A DNA stretch of 64,000 bases from positions 62,001 through 126,000 of the forward strand of contig NZ_FNRE01000005.1 of assembly GCF_900107705.1 (NCBI RefSeq). The letters run 5' to 3'. This document shows positions 7,026 to 13,743 of this stretch, piece after piece (position 1 is the stretch's first letter; each line of letters starts with the position of its first letter). Source of the stretch: Prevotella sp. tc2-28 (GTDB lineage: Bacteria; Bacteroidota; Bacteroidia; Bacteroidales; Bacteroidaceae). The translations under genes and the position numbers were made by a program. The notes under the pieces are model-generated. The model did not search any database and was not told where the DNA came from. It saw nothing but the letters and a program-made list of their open reading frames with translations.

Positions 7026-8255
7026 TCAGAGGGATTTCTTGATATCCTCCAGCAAATCCTCACCGGCTTCGAGACCGATGCTTAACCGGACTGTCGTGTC
7101 GAGGACCGACATCTCCGCACACTGTTCGGCTGTGAAGAGACCGAAGATCGTGGAGGCAGGATGGATGGCCAGCGACTTGCGATCAAACAGGTTCGTGGCG
7201 CGACGTATCGTCTGCAACTTGTCGATGAAGTCCCAGGCATCCTCCTTCGATTCAAGGTCGATGGTGAAGACCGCGCCAGGCAACGGCCCGAATTGTTTCG
7301 TCGACAATTCATAGAAAGGATTATCCTCCAAGCCAGTATAGTTCACCCGTTTTATCTCCGGCAGTTGCTGACACTGACGGGCGAGCCAGAGTGTCGTCTC
7401 AGCCTGACGACGGAAGCGGATATCGAGCGAGTCAAGTCCCAGCGTTTCCATATAGGCCACCTGCGGCGTCATCAGTCCACCGAGATTGGTCACCAGTTCC
7501 GTCTTGACTCGAGCCGTAAAAGCCAGTTTCTTCCCCACCCGCTTCACACGAGCCTGTAAAGCCGGCGATGGCGACAGACTCCAGTCAAAGCGACCGTAAT
7601 CAAGGAGCAATCCGCCGAGTCCTGTACCGCCGCCAGAGATATATTTCGTACTTGAAACCACCTCGATGTCCACGCCGAAATCGCTGGCGCGGAAGGCAGA
7701 GAAGGGCACTATCGTCGTGTCGGCAATCAGAGGGACGCCAGCCTTGTGGGCGATATCAGCCAACTTCCGAATATCAGCCACAAACAGCTGCGGGTTGGTG
7801 ATGATCTCAAAGAACAAGGCACAAGTCTTGTCGTCAATCTGCGCCGCCACCTCCTCAGGTTTCGTGAAATCGACGAAGCGCGGTTCCACGCCAAACATGC
7901 CCAAGGTGTCGCGAATCAGCGAGACACTGTTGCCAAACAGATGTTTCGAGGCCACGATGTTGAGTCCTGCCGCACTGACAGCCGTCAATGCATAATGAAT
8001 AGCCGTCATGCCCGTATTAAGTGCCGTCACACTGACGGCGCCCGTCAACTGTCTGACCCGTTCCTCCAGGAAGGTGGTCGTGGGGTTGGCGATACGAGCA
8101 TACGACGGCGCCATGGTGCGACCGCAAAACGCGTCGCCCATGGCCTTGGCAGACTCAAACTCAAACGCCGCCGTATAATAGACAGGCATTGACAATGCCC
8201 CATACGCATCAGGTTTCTGATACTTTGTCGTCAGTATTTTTGTTTCGTACTGCAT
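7026..8255 (-). CDS. metY: MetY-type O-acetylhomoserine sulfhydrylase (PLP, Cys/Met metabolism family)
   Basis: The 409-residue enzyme belongs to the Cys/Met metabolism PLP family. The PLP lysine is in SSTKYISGGG (K204). Also visible are YARIANPTT near residue 52, the ALNTGMTAIHYAL cofactor region and the closing VRLSIGLEAGEDLLEDI typical of sulfhydrylases. Such enzymes exchange the acetyl group of O-acetylhomoserine for sulfide or, in the thiocarboxylate variant, for sulfur carried by a ThiS-like protein. Its start overlaps the stop of the upstream desulfurase gene by one base (TAATG), so the two are translationally coupled and it is the last gene of the encapsulin operon. Since carrier, activating enzyme and JAMM protease genes lie 4-6 kb away, the protein-thiocarboxylate role is favoured (inference). 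Cystathionine gamma-synthase or lyase activity is the alternative. Confidence 0.85.
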   Translation of the reverse strand: MQYETKILTTKYQKPDAYGALSMPVYYTAAFEFESAKAMGDAFCGRTMAPSYARIANPTTTFLEERVRQLTGAVSVTALNTGMTAIHYALTAVSAAGLNIVASKHLFGNSVSLIRDTLGMFGVEPRFVDFTKPEEVAAQIDDKTCALFFEIITNPQLFVADIRKLADIAHKAGVPLIADTTIVPFSAFRASDFGVDIEVVSSTKYISGGGTGLGGLLLDYGRFDWSLSPSPALQARVKRVGKKLAFTARVKTELVTNLGGLMTPQVAYMETLGLDSLDIRFRRQAETTLWLARQCQQLPEIKRVNYTGLEDNPFYELSTKQFGPLPGAVFTIDLESKEDAWDFIDKLQTIRRATNLFDRKSLAIHPASTIFGLFTAEQCAEMSVLDTTVRLSIGLEAGEDLLEDIKKSL

Positions 8256-9721
8256 TATCGTCCAATAATCTTTTTTACTGCCATCACAAGTTTGTCCACA
8301 TCCTCACGAGTATTGTAGAGCGCAAAGGTGGGACGCACGCTCATCTCATATCCCAAGGCGCGAAGAGCAGGCTGGGCACAATGGTGACCGGCACGCACGG
8401 CAATGCCCTCCTTGTCGAGCAGCGTTCCGACCTCAGGCACGGGAATGCCGTCGAGCACGAAGCTCACCACCGACACGCGGTTCTTCGGATTGCCGATGAG
8501 CGTCAGTCCCGGAATCTGACCGAGCTGTTCGCGAGCATACTCCGTCAACTGGTGCTCGTGAGCCTCGATGTTACGGATGCCCAGACGACTCACGTAGTCG
8601 AGCGCGGCTCCCAGTCCGATGGCATCAGCGACGTTGGGTGTACCAGCCTCGAAACGAGCCGGCGGCACGTTGTACTCCGTGCGCTCAATGGTCACGTCTT
8701 TAATCATGTTGCCGCCCCCCTGCCAAGGCTGCATCCTGTCGAGCAGTTCCTTGCGTCCGTAGACCACACCAATGCCATTAGGTCCGTAGATTTTATGTCC
8801 GCTGAACACGAAGAAGTCGGCACCAAGGGCCTGCACGTCCACAGGGGTATGCGCTATCGACTGCGCACCGTCTACCAGCACCGGAATCTGGTGTGCATGA
8901 GCGATGTCAATGATTCGCCGCACGTCATTGATGGTGCCAAACGTGTTGTTCACATGTCCCACGGAAACGAACCGGGTGCGCGGGGTGATGAGCCGTTCCA
9001 GTTCAGAGAGTATCAAGTCGCCGTTCTTGTCGGTGGGGATGGCGCGCAGCGTTGCGCCACGTTCCTGTGCGACACGCTGCCAGGGCACGATGTTGGCATG
9101 ATGGTCGAGTTCCGATACGATAACCTCGTCGCCCGGAGTCAGGTATTGGCGTCCGTAGGTCTGCGCCACGAGGTTGATGCCCTCGGTGGTGCCGCGCACG
9201 AAGATAATCTCCTCGCTGCTGGCTGCATTGATGAACCGTTGCACCTTCTCGCGCGCCTCCTCGTAGGCATCGGTAGCCCGAGCCGCCAGCGTGTGGGCGC
9301 CGCGGTGGATGTTCGAGTTATACGTGCGGTAATAGTCGGTGATTTTGTCAATGACCTGATTCGGTTTCTGCGTCGTCGCGCCATTGTCCAGCCAGACGAG
9401 GTCGTGGCCGTTCACCTTCTGGTTGAGCACGGGGAAGTCGCGTTTGATCTGCTCCGCGTTCAGCGTGTCAGCCTCCTCGTAGTGCAGACTTGAGAGTTCG
9501 CGCTCGCCGAAGGGACGGACGCCCAGCCCCGCCCCGACCCCTCCCTGCTGAGGGAGGGGCGTCATTAGTTTCGAGAGGTCGAGTGCCTCGTCGGGCAGCA
9601 CGGCCTGGCGCTCGGCCTGCAGTTCCTCGGGACAGTATTTCTGTGCTACTTCACGAAGCAGGGCGAAACCCGGGTCCTCGATGCCGTAGCCGTCTATATT
9701 CTGTATATCTATCATAAGCAT
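8255..9721 (-). CDS. Encapsulin cargo cysteine desulfurase (SufS-like, N-terminal extension)
   Basis: The 488-residue enzyme has a complete SufS-type core from about residue 88: DLVWLDNGATTQKP, NSNIHRGAHTL, ELDHHANIVPW, the PLP lysine in FSGHKIYGPNG (K310) and the sulfur-accepting Cys in RAGHHCAQP (C448). It converts cysteine to alanine and an enzyme persulfide. Residues 1-87 are an extra low-complexity extension not needed for catalysis. In family 2 encapsulin systems such an N-terminal extension of the desulfurase is what loads it into the shell, and the shell gene lies 52 bp upstream in the same operon. Part of the extension (residues about 53-68, TPLPQQGGVGAGLG) is encoded by a GC-rich hairpin repeat related to one in the gap behind the shell gene. 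An alternative start is Met3 (9715). Confidence 0.9.
   Translation of the reverse strand: MLMIDIQNIDGYGIEDPGFALLREVAQKYCPEELQAERQAVLPDEALDLSKLMTPLPQQGGVGAGLGVRPFGERELSSLHYEEADTLNAEQIKRDFPVLNQKVNGHDLVWLDNGATTQKPNQVIDKITDYYRTYNSNIHRGAHTLAARATDAYEEAREKVQRFINAASSEEIIFVRGTTEGINLVAQTYGRQYLTPGDEVIVSELDHHANIVPWQRVAQERGATLRAIPTDKNGDLILSELERLITPRTRFVSVGHVNNTFGTINDVRRIIDIAHAHQIPVLVDGAQSIAHTPVDVQALGADFFVFSGHKIYGPNGIGVVYGRKELLDRMQPWQGGGNMIKDVTIERTEYNVPPARFEAGTPNVADAIGLGAALDYVSRLGIRNIEAHEHQLTEYAREQLGQIPGLTLIGNPKNRVSVVSFVLDGIPVPEVGTLLDKEGIAVRAGHHCAQPALRALGYEMSVRPTFALYNTREDVDKLVMAVKKIIGR
9518..9563. repeat. GC-rich hairpin repeat inside the cargo extension
   Basis: CCCCTCCCT-gctg-AGGGAGGGG at 9538-9559 is a perfect 9-bp stem, with G/C-rich flanking sequence to 9518. 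It is in frame and encodes Pro/Gly-rich residues of the desulfurase extension. A diverged inverted copy lies at 9733-9770. Confidence 0.65.
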
Positions 9722-9732
9722 TACATATTACT

Positions 9733-9770
9733 CCCCGCCCTCAACAGGGAGGGGTATGGGGGTGGGTCTG
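9733..9770. repeat. GC-rich hairpin repeat between shell and cargo genes
   Basis: CCCCGCCCT-caac-AGGGAGGGG at 9733-9754 forms a hairpin with one mismatch and is followed by a GGGGGTGGG-type stretch. It lies in the 52-bp gap between the encapsulin stop and the desulfurase start. It may lower read-through from shell to cargo and so set stoichiometry (inference). Confidence 0.55.
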
Positions 9771-9773
9771 GTC

Positions 9774-11201
9774 TTATTTCCTATGCTGATAGTCATGATA
9801 ATAGCCAACCTCCACGTTCTCGAGTACGGCGATGGCGTCGTCGGTCAGTGAGGCCAGCGAGAAGTATTTGGTGAGCAGGTAGGAAGCCACGCCGAACTTG
9901 TCGAGTCCCATCAGTCGGGCAGAGAGCGACGGGGCTATCTCGCCGGGGATGCCACTCTGGTGCAGTCCGACGACACCTTGATTCTTCTCGCCTACGCGCA
10001 CCAGGATGATTTTCGTCGTGCCTACGCCGCGGCCTGTGAGGTACTGGCCTTCGACCTCGACCTTATCCGACGGAATCAGGGGCACGCCGCGCCACAGGAT
10101 GACTTTCGTGCCGAAGAGGTCGTTCGTCACGGGCGGAACGCCGCGCCACGTGCACTCTCGTTCGAAGGCTGCGATGGCGCGTGGGTGGGCGATGAAGAAG
10201 GCGGGTTCTTTCCACACCAGCGACAGCAGTTCGTCGAGGTCGTCGGGTGTCGGGGCGCCATAGCGGGTGGTGATGCGATAGGCAGGGTTGGCAGCGGCCA
10301 GCAGTCCGAACTGCTTGTTGTTGATGAGTTCCCACTCCTGGCGCTCCTTGATGCTCTCGATGCTGAGGCGCAGCTGTTCTTCCAGCTGGTTGTAGGGATT
10401 GTTATAGAGGTCGCTGACGCGGGTGTGCACACGGACCACGGTCTGCAGCGTGTTCAGCGAGTATTCCGTGGGGTTCTCCTCGTAGTCGATGTATGTTTCG
10501 GGGATGATGTTGTCCTCCTCGTGACCGCTCACCAAGTCGATGTGCTTCTCGCCGTTGTCGTTGACCGATGCCTTCAGGCGCAGCTGCTTGTCGACGGCCT
10601 TGTTGAATGTCTCGCGGAAGTCGGGCACCTCCTTGATGAACTTGATGAGTTCCTTCAGCTTCAGTCCCAGGAATACCGTCGGGGTGATGGCGCGCACGGA
10701 GACGGTGGACTCCTGCTCGTCCAGCAGGTCGGCCTCGCCGAAATATTCGCCGTCGCCCAGCAGGGCTATCCGCAGTTCTTCGCCGTGGGGACCTTTGCTG
10801 ATGACTTCTGCCTGTCCGCTGGCCACGATGAAGAAGCGCTGCTTGTCCTTGCCTTCCTCGACGAAGAGCTTGTCGACGTCCACCTCTTTCGCCTCGAACG
10901 AGCTCACCAGGCGGTGGAGTATCTCGTCGTCGAACTCGGAGAACAGGGGTATGGCCTTCAGGTTCTTGGCCGTAAACGACGGCACGCCGTTGACGTATTG
11001 AATGGGCAGTCGGTCGTTCTTACGAAGTTCCACCTTTGTGCGGTTCACGCGGAAAGTGCCTCCCGACACCTGCACCCAGGGCAATAGCTTCAGGAGCAAA
11101 CGGGGGGTGATGGAGCCCATCTGAGGGGCGGTCTTTGTGGTCGTCGCCAGTCTTCTGGCGGTAGCAGTGGTCACACTGCGCTGTAAATTAGAGTCTGCCA
11201 T
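9774..11201 (-). CDS. Family 2 encapsulin shell protein with inserted cNMP-binding-like domain (2B architecture)
   Basis: The 475-residue protein starts with the SrpI-type N-arm: ARRLATTTKTAPQM (residues 15-28) and LLLKLLPWVQV...GTFRVNR (35-54), which are characteristic of family 2 encapsulins. Residues about 80-205 are a cyclic-nucleotide-binding-like beta roll (IPLFSEFDDE, FFIVASGQAEVI, GDGEYFGEADLL, STVSVRA). That insertion defines the 2B type. Residues about 220-475 hold the HK97-like shell fold, including VRVHTRVSDLYNNPYNQLEEQL and the closing LENVEVGYYHDY. Many copies should self-assemble into a cytoplasmic protein shell. The gene lies between tusA/dsrE-like genes and its probable cargo desulfurase. 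In the phosphate-binding cassette the usual Arg before the final TVRA-like strand is replaced (DEQESTVSVRA), so nucleotide binding is uncertain. Confidence 0.9.
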   Translation of the reverse strand: MADSNLQRSVTTATARRLATTTKTAPQMGSITPRLLLKLLPWVQVSGGTFRVNRTKVELRKNDRLPIQYVNGVPSFTAKNLKAIPLFSEFDDEILHRLVSSFEAKEVDVDKLFVEEGKDKQRFFIVASGQAEVISKGPHGEELRIALLGDGEYFGEADLLDEQESTVSVRAITPTVFLGLKLKELIKFIKEVPDFRETFNKAVDKQLRLKASVNDNGEKHIDLVSGHEEDNIIPETYIDYEENPTEYSLNTLQTVVRVHTRVSDLYNNPYNQLEEQLRLSIESIKERQEWELINNKQFGLLAAANPAYRITTRYGAPTPDDLDELLSLVWKEPAFFIAHPRAIAAFERECTWRGVPPVTNDLFGTKVILWRGVPLIPSDKVEVEGQYLTGRGVGTTKIILVRVGEKNQGVVGLHQSGIPGEIAPSLSARLMGLDKFGVASYLLTKYFSLASLTDDAIAVLENVEVGYYHDYQHRK

Positions 11202-11299
11202 AATTTGATACTGTTTTAATTAGATGAATGTATAATGTTTACGATTTAATCTCATTTTCCAACCGCCGAGCTCAAATCGCGGCGATTTAGCGTCGCTTG

Positions 11300-11360
11300 T
11301 TAATCGGTGTTAACAAACCGTAACGATTTGAATCGGTTATTAATTGGTGTTAACAAATCG
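11300..11360. promoter_or_regulatory. Two 21-bp direct repeats with GTTAAC upstream of the shell gene
   Basis: TTAATYGGTGTTAACAAAYCG occurs at 11300-11320 and 11340-11360, 19/21 identical and spaced exactly 40 bp (about four helical turns) start to start. They lie in the 162-bp gap between the tusA-like stop and the shell start. No TAnnTTTG promoter for the shell gene is visible here, so they may be an operator, a processing region or simple repeats. Confidence 0.5.
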
Positions 11361-11363
11361 AAC

Positions 11364-11597
11364 CTATTTAGCCTCGACCGCCAGCGAAACTTTGTAAATT
11401 GGACCATCTACGTGCTCAACGGCGAGCACGTTGTAGCCCTGTTCCTTGGCATTGCGCGGCACGTTGTCGAGCGGCTCGCCCTCCGTCAGCAGAACCTCCA
11501 GCGTGTCGCCCGGCTGCAGTTTCGATAGTTCGATTTTGGTCTTGACGAAAGTCATCGGGCAATGCTCCTTCGTGATGTCTAATACTTTTGTTGCCAT
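11364..11597 (-). CDS. TusA-family sulfur carrier protein
   Basis: This 77-residue TusA/SirA-like protein has the acceptor cysteine in KEHCPMTFVKTK (Cys13; the usual CPxP is CPMT here) and the LQPGDTLEVLLTEGEPLDNVPR region characteristic of the fold. TusA proteins accept persulfide sulfur from cysteine desulfurases and pass it to DsrE-type proteins or acceptors. The start at 11597 is chosen because GAAGGAT, a Shine-Dalgarno-like run, lies just before it and because it leaves a 19-base gap after the upstream gene; an in-frame start at 11645 would overlap that gene. It follows the DsrE-like gene and precedes the encapsulin shell on the same strand, so it probably links the encapsulated desulfurase to downstream acceptors (inference). 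Confidence 0.85.
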   Translation of the reverse strand: MATKVLDITKEHCPMTFVKTKIELSKLQPGDTLEVLLTEGEPLDNVPRNAKEQGYNVLAVEHVDGPIYKVSLAVEAK

Positions 11598-11616
11598 ATC
11601 CTTCAATTCTTCAATC

Positions 11617-12096
11617 CTAAATAAACAGTGTCTGTCCGCCTTCACTCAGCTGCAGAAACGATGCCACGCCGAGCACATCCTTCACCTCGGGGATGAAATC
11701 CTCCTTTTTCAGTCCCAGCACGTGCATGGCCATCTCGCAAGCATACAGATTGACGCCTAGCGCCTTGGCGGCGTCGACGAGCTCCTCGAGCGTTGCAACA
11801 TTGTTCTTGCGCATCAGGTAGCGGAAAATCTTAGGTCCCGTCCCCAGGAAATTGAAACGACTGGTGGGCGCCACACGGAGTCCGCCCATCATAAAACCGA
11901 AAATCTTCGTCAGCCAGTTGCCGCCCGTCAGCGAGCGACCCTGCTTCTGCTTGATAGCGTCGAGGCCCCAGAACGTGAAGAAGATGTTCACCTCGTAACC
12001 TACTGCAGCCGCGCCCGTACCTAATGTAAACACGGCCGTCAGCTTGTCGAAATCGCCACTGAAGGCGATGATGCTTAGTTTCTTTTGTTCTGCCAT
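11617..12096 (-). CDS. DsrE/DsrF/DrsH-like family protein (DrsE_2 type)
   Basis: The 159-residue protein matches the DrsE_2 type: KLSIIAFSGDFDKLTAVFTLGTGAAA at the N-terminus, FFTFWGLDAIK, MMGGLRVAP, and the conserved cysteine in NLYACEMAMHVLG near residue 121. These proteins are predicted persulfide carriers working with TusA. The start at 12096 (MAEQKK) is used because the promoter TACCTTTG sits at 12127-12120 on this strand, which excludes the longer in-frame start at 12162. It heads the leftward operon dsrE-like, tusA-like, encapsulin, desulfurase, metY, although the 162-bp gap before the shell gene leaves room for a separate promoter. Transcription is divergent from the ThiS-like gene, with a shared operator in between. 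Confidence 0.85.
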   Translation of the reverse strand: MAEQKKLSIIAFSGDFDKLTAVFTLGTGAAAVGYEVNIFFTFWGLDAIKQKQGRSLTGGNWLTKIFGFMMGGLRVAPTSRFNFLGTGPKIFRYLMRKNNVATLEELVDAAKALGVNLYACEMAMHVLGLKKEDFIPEVKDVLGVASFLQLSEGGQTLFI

Positions 12097-12119
12097 AATT
12101 TTGCGTTTGAGTTCGAGTG

Positions 12120-12151
12120 CAAAGGTACGGCGAAATCCACACCCCCACAAT
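12120..12151 (-). promoter_or_regulatory. Leftward promoter of the dsrE-tusA-encapsulin operon
   Basis: Reading on the minus strand: ATTG at 12151-12148, 20 bp, then CGCCG directly before TACCTTTG (12127-12120) and GCACT after it. It has the same layout as the rightward promoter at 12212-12243, at the same distance (45 bp) from the shared operator. Confidence 0.85.
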
Positions 12152-12171
12152 CGCTCATTCATGGCATTTCA

Positions 12172-12191
12172 CATACCCTTGATATGGTATG
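12172..12191. promoter_or_regulatory. Shared palindromic operator between the divergent sulfur operons
   Basis: CATACC-N8-GGTATG is a perfect 20-bp interrupted palindrome, centred between the two divergent promoters with 45 bp to either TACCTTTG. The core ATACC-N8-GGTAT recurs at 14603-14620 and 22830-22847 with the same placement. A site upstream of the -33 region suits an activator better than a repressor (inference). The dyad resembles sites of Rrf2-type regulators in general form only. Confidence 0.8.
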
Positions 12192-12211
12192 CCATTTACC
12201 ATTCCTGCGGG

Positions 12212-12243
12212 ATTGCAGCAACCAAAATTCCGCCGTACCTTTG
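12212..12243 (+). promoter_or_regulatory. Rightward promoter of the ThiS/ThiF/JAMM operon
   Basis: ATTG (12212-12215), 20 bp, CGCCG, TACCTTTG (12236-12243), GCACTGTGA. It shares its sequence almost fully with the promoter at 14641-14672. Confidence 0.85.
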
Positions 12244-12269
12244 CACTGTGATTTCAAACTCAGACAACC

Positions 12270-12485
12270 ATGGCAAAAATTTATGTAAATGGAGACGCGC
12301 AGGAAGTGAGCCTGCCCCTCAACGTGAGCGAACTGATTAAGCAGAACAACGTGCTGCAGCCTGAAATGGTCAGCGTGCAGGTGAACGAGGAGTTTGCCGA
12401 CCCCAACGACTGGGAGCGTATTCAACTCAAGGAAGGCGACCAGGTTGACTTCCTGTATTTCATGGGGGGAGGATGCTTCAGGTAA
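12270..12485 (+). CDS. ThiS/MoaD-family sulfur carrier protein, HcyS-like, with masked C-terminus
   Basis: The 71-residue protein has the short beta-grasp pattern of ThiS: MAKIYVNGDAQEV, LNVSELIKQ and a C-terminal GDQVDFLYFMGGG (Gly66-68). In active carriers the chain ends in Gly-Gly, which is adenylated and converted to a thiocarboxylate. Here three more residues, Cys-Phe-Arg, follow, so the tail must be removed first. A JAMM protease gene lies 860 bp downstream in the same operon, which fits the processing known for HcyS of the Wolinella thiocarboxylate-methionine pathway. A thiamine or molybdopterin role is less likely because no thi or moa genes are adjacent. The promoter is at 12212-12243 and the operator at 12172-12191. 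Confidence 0.85.
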   Translation: MAKIYVNGDAQEVSLPLNVSELIKQNNVLQPEMVSVQVNEEFADPNDWERIQLKEGDQVDFLYFMGGGCFR

Positions 12486-12513
12486 AAAGGAAAAGTGAAC
12501 AGTGAAAAATTGG
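12486..12513. repeat. Short heptamer-type repeat in the ThiS-ThiF gap
   Basis: GGAAAAGTGAACAGTGAAAAATT repeats AGTGAA(A/C) with a 7-bp step. It is one of six similar sequences found between same-strand genes in this window. Confidence 0.45.
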
Positions 12514-12521
12514 CTACCGCT

Positions 12522-13331
12522 ATGATTGATTTTACGGAAGAACAGATACAGCGATACTCGCGCCACATCCTACTGAAGGACGTCGGCGTCGAGGGACAAG
12601 AGAAGATAATGAATGCGCACGTGCTCGTGGTGGGCGCTGGCGGTCTGGGTGCGCCCGTGTCCCTATACCTCGCCGCAGCCGGCGTCGGAACAATCGGCAT
12701 CGTCGACGCTGACGTGGTGGACCTCTCCAACCTGCAGCGCCAGGTTATCCACTTCACCAAGGACGTGGGCGTGCCGAAAGTGAAAAGCGCCGAGGAGAAA
12801 ATCAAGGCCATCAACCCGGACGTAAAGGTGGACACCTACTACGAATTCCTCGACTCATCGAATGCACTGGACATCATCAAACACTACGACTTCATCGTTG
12901 ACGGCACCGACAACTTCCCCGTGAAATTCCTCATCAACGATGCCTGCGTGATGGCCGGAAAGCCTTTCTCGCACGGCGGCATACTGCGATTCAACGGACA
13001 GACGTTCACCCATCTGCCGGGCACGGCATGCTATCGCTGCTTCTTTAAGGAACCGCCTCCCGCCGGCGCCGTACCCACGTGTTCGCAAGCCGGCGTACTG
13101 GGCGCCATTGCCGGCATGCTGGGCACCATTCAGGCTACCGAGACGCTGAAATACTTTACCGGCATCGGTGAACTGCTCACCAACCGCCTGCTGTCTTTCG
13201 ACGCCAAGACCATGCAGTTCCGCACCATCAAAGTCAAGCAGCGACCAACCTGCGCCATCTGCGGCGAGCACCCCACCATCGAACACCTGATAGACTACGA
13301 ACAGGCGGCGTGCGACCTGAAATCCTATTAG
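12522..13331 (+). CDS. ThiF/MoeB/HesA-family carrier-activating enzyme (HcyF-like)
   Basis: The 269-residue E1-like enzyme adenylates the Gly-Gly end of a ubiquitin-like sulfur carrier. It shows YSRHILLKDVGVEGQEKI, the nucleotide loop VVGAGGLGAPVSLYLAAAGVG, DADVVDLSNLQRQ with the conserved Arg and Gln, DGTDNFPVKFLINDAC, and two Cys pairs (CYRCFF and CAICGEH) that bind zinc in the family. No C-terminal rhodanese domain is present, so sulfur must come from another donor such as the TusA/DsrE-like proteins. The ATG at 12522 is preferred over a GTG at 12495, because the intervening bases belong to the AGTGAAA repeat and MIDFTEEQIQRYSRHI is the usual start of the family. It sits between carrier and protease genes in one operon. 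Confidence 0.88.
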   Translation: MIDFTEEQIQRYSRHILLKDVGVEGQEKIMNAHVLVVGAGGLGAPVSLYLAAAGVGTIGIVDADVVDLSNLQRQVIHFTKDVGVPKVKSAEEKIKAINPDVKVDTYYEFLDSSNALDIIKHYDFIVDGTDNFPVKFLINDACVMAGKPFSHGGILRFNGQTFTHLPGTACYRCFFKEPPPAGAVPTCSQAGVLGAIAGMLGTIQATETLKYFTGIGELLTNRLLSFDAKTMQFRTIKVKQRPTCAICGEHPTIEHLIDYEQAACDLKSY

Positions 13332-13344
13332 CCCAATTAGCCCC
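13327..13344. repeat. Two 9-bp units ATTAGCCC(A/C) at the ThiF-JAMM junction
   Basis: ATTAGCCCA and ATTAGCCCC lie back to back, include the TAG stop of the ThiF-like gene and end at the ATG of the JAMM gene. The unit ATTAGCCCC recurs inside the DUF1537 kinase gene at 31546-31563. Confidence 0.5.
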
Positions 13345-13743
13345 ATGATCATCCCCGAAAATATCATCAACGAATTAATCAACCAAGCCCAGCAGGAAGC
13401 CCCCAACGAAACATGCGGCTACCTGCTGGGCATAACCACCCCCGACGGCGACATCGTCACGGAAAACTACTGGATGGAGAACATCGACCACTCGCCGGAG
13501 CATTTCTCGTTCGCCCCGAAAGACCAGTTCGCCGCACTGAAACATGCACGAAGCAAAAGTCTGAAGATTCTCGCCAACTGGCACAGTCATCCGGCCTCGC
13601 CATCACGGCCCTCACAGGAGGACCTGCGGCTGGCTAACGACCCCACCATCCGATACGCCATCCTGTCACTGCACGAAGGCGTACATCTGAACTCCTTCAA
13701 GATCCTGAATGGGGAGGTGGTAGACAAAGAGGTCCACTTATAG
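13345..13743 (+). CDS. JAMM/Mov34-type metalloprotease (Mec/HcyD-like)
   Basis: The 132-residue protein holds a full JAMM zinc site: the Glu in NETCGYLLG (E22) and NWHSHPASPSRPSQEDL with H80, H82, S90 and D93. Small bacterial JAMM proteins cleave at the C-terminal glycines of ThiS/MoaD-like carriers. Examples are Mec of Mycobacterium (CysO-cysteine) and HcyD of Wolinella (carrier-homocysteine and the masked carrier). The partner carrier here ends GGG-CFR, so the same enzyme could both unmask the carrier and release the product. It is the last gene of the carrier operon, 13 bp behind the ThiF-like gene, and its end overlaps the end of the convergent tcdA by 6 bases. Confidence 0.87.
   Translation: MIIPENIINELINQAQQEAPNETCGYLLGITTPDGDIVTENYWMENIDHSPEHFSFAPKDQFAALKHARSKSLKILANWHSHPASPSRPSQEDLRLANDPTIRYAILSLHEGVHLNSFKILNGEVVDKEVHL

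Noticed and set aside
8189..9493. Long open frame on the plus strand opposite metY and the desulfurase
   Set aside because: It is antisense to two well-supported enzymes; its protein has no recognisable motif and arises from the codon bias of the real genes.
12270..12485. ThiS-like protein as part of thiamine synthesis
   Set aside because: No thiG, thiH, thiC or thiE is nearby, and the masked GGG-CFR end with a JAMM gene fits the homocysteine or cysteine carriers better.
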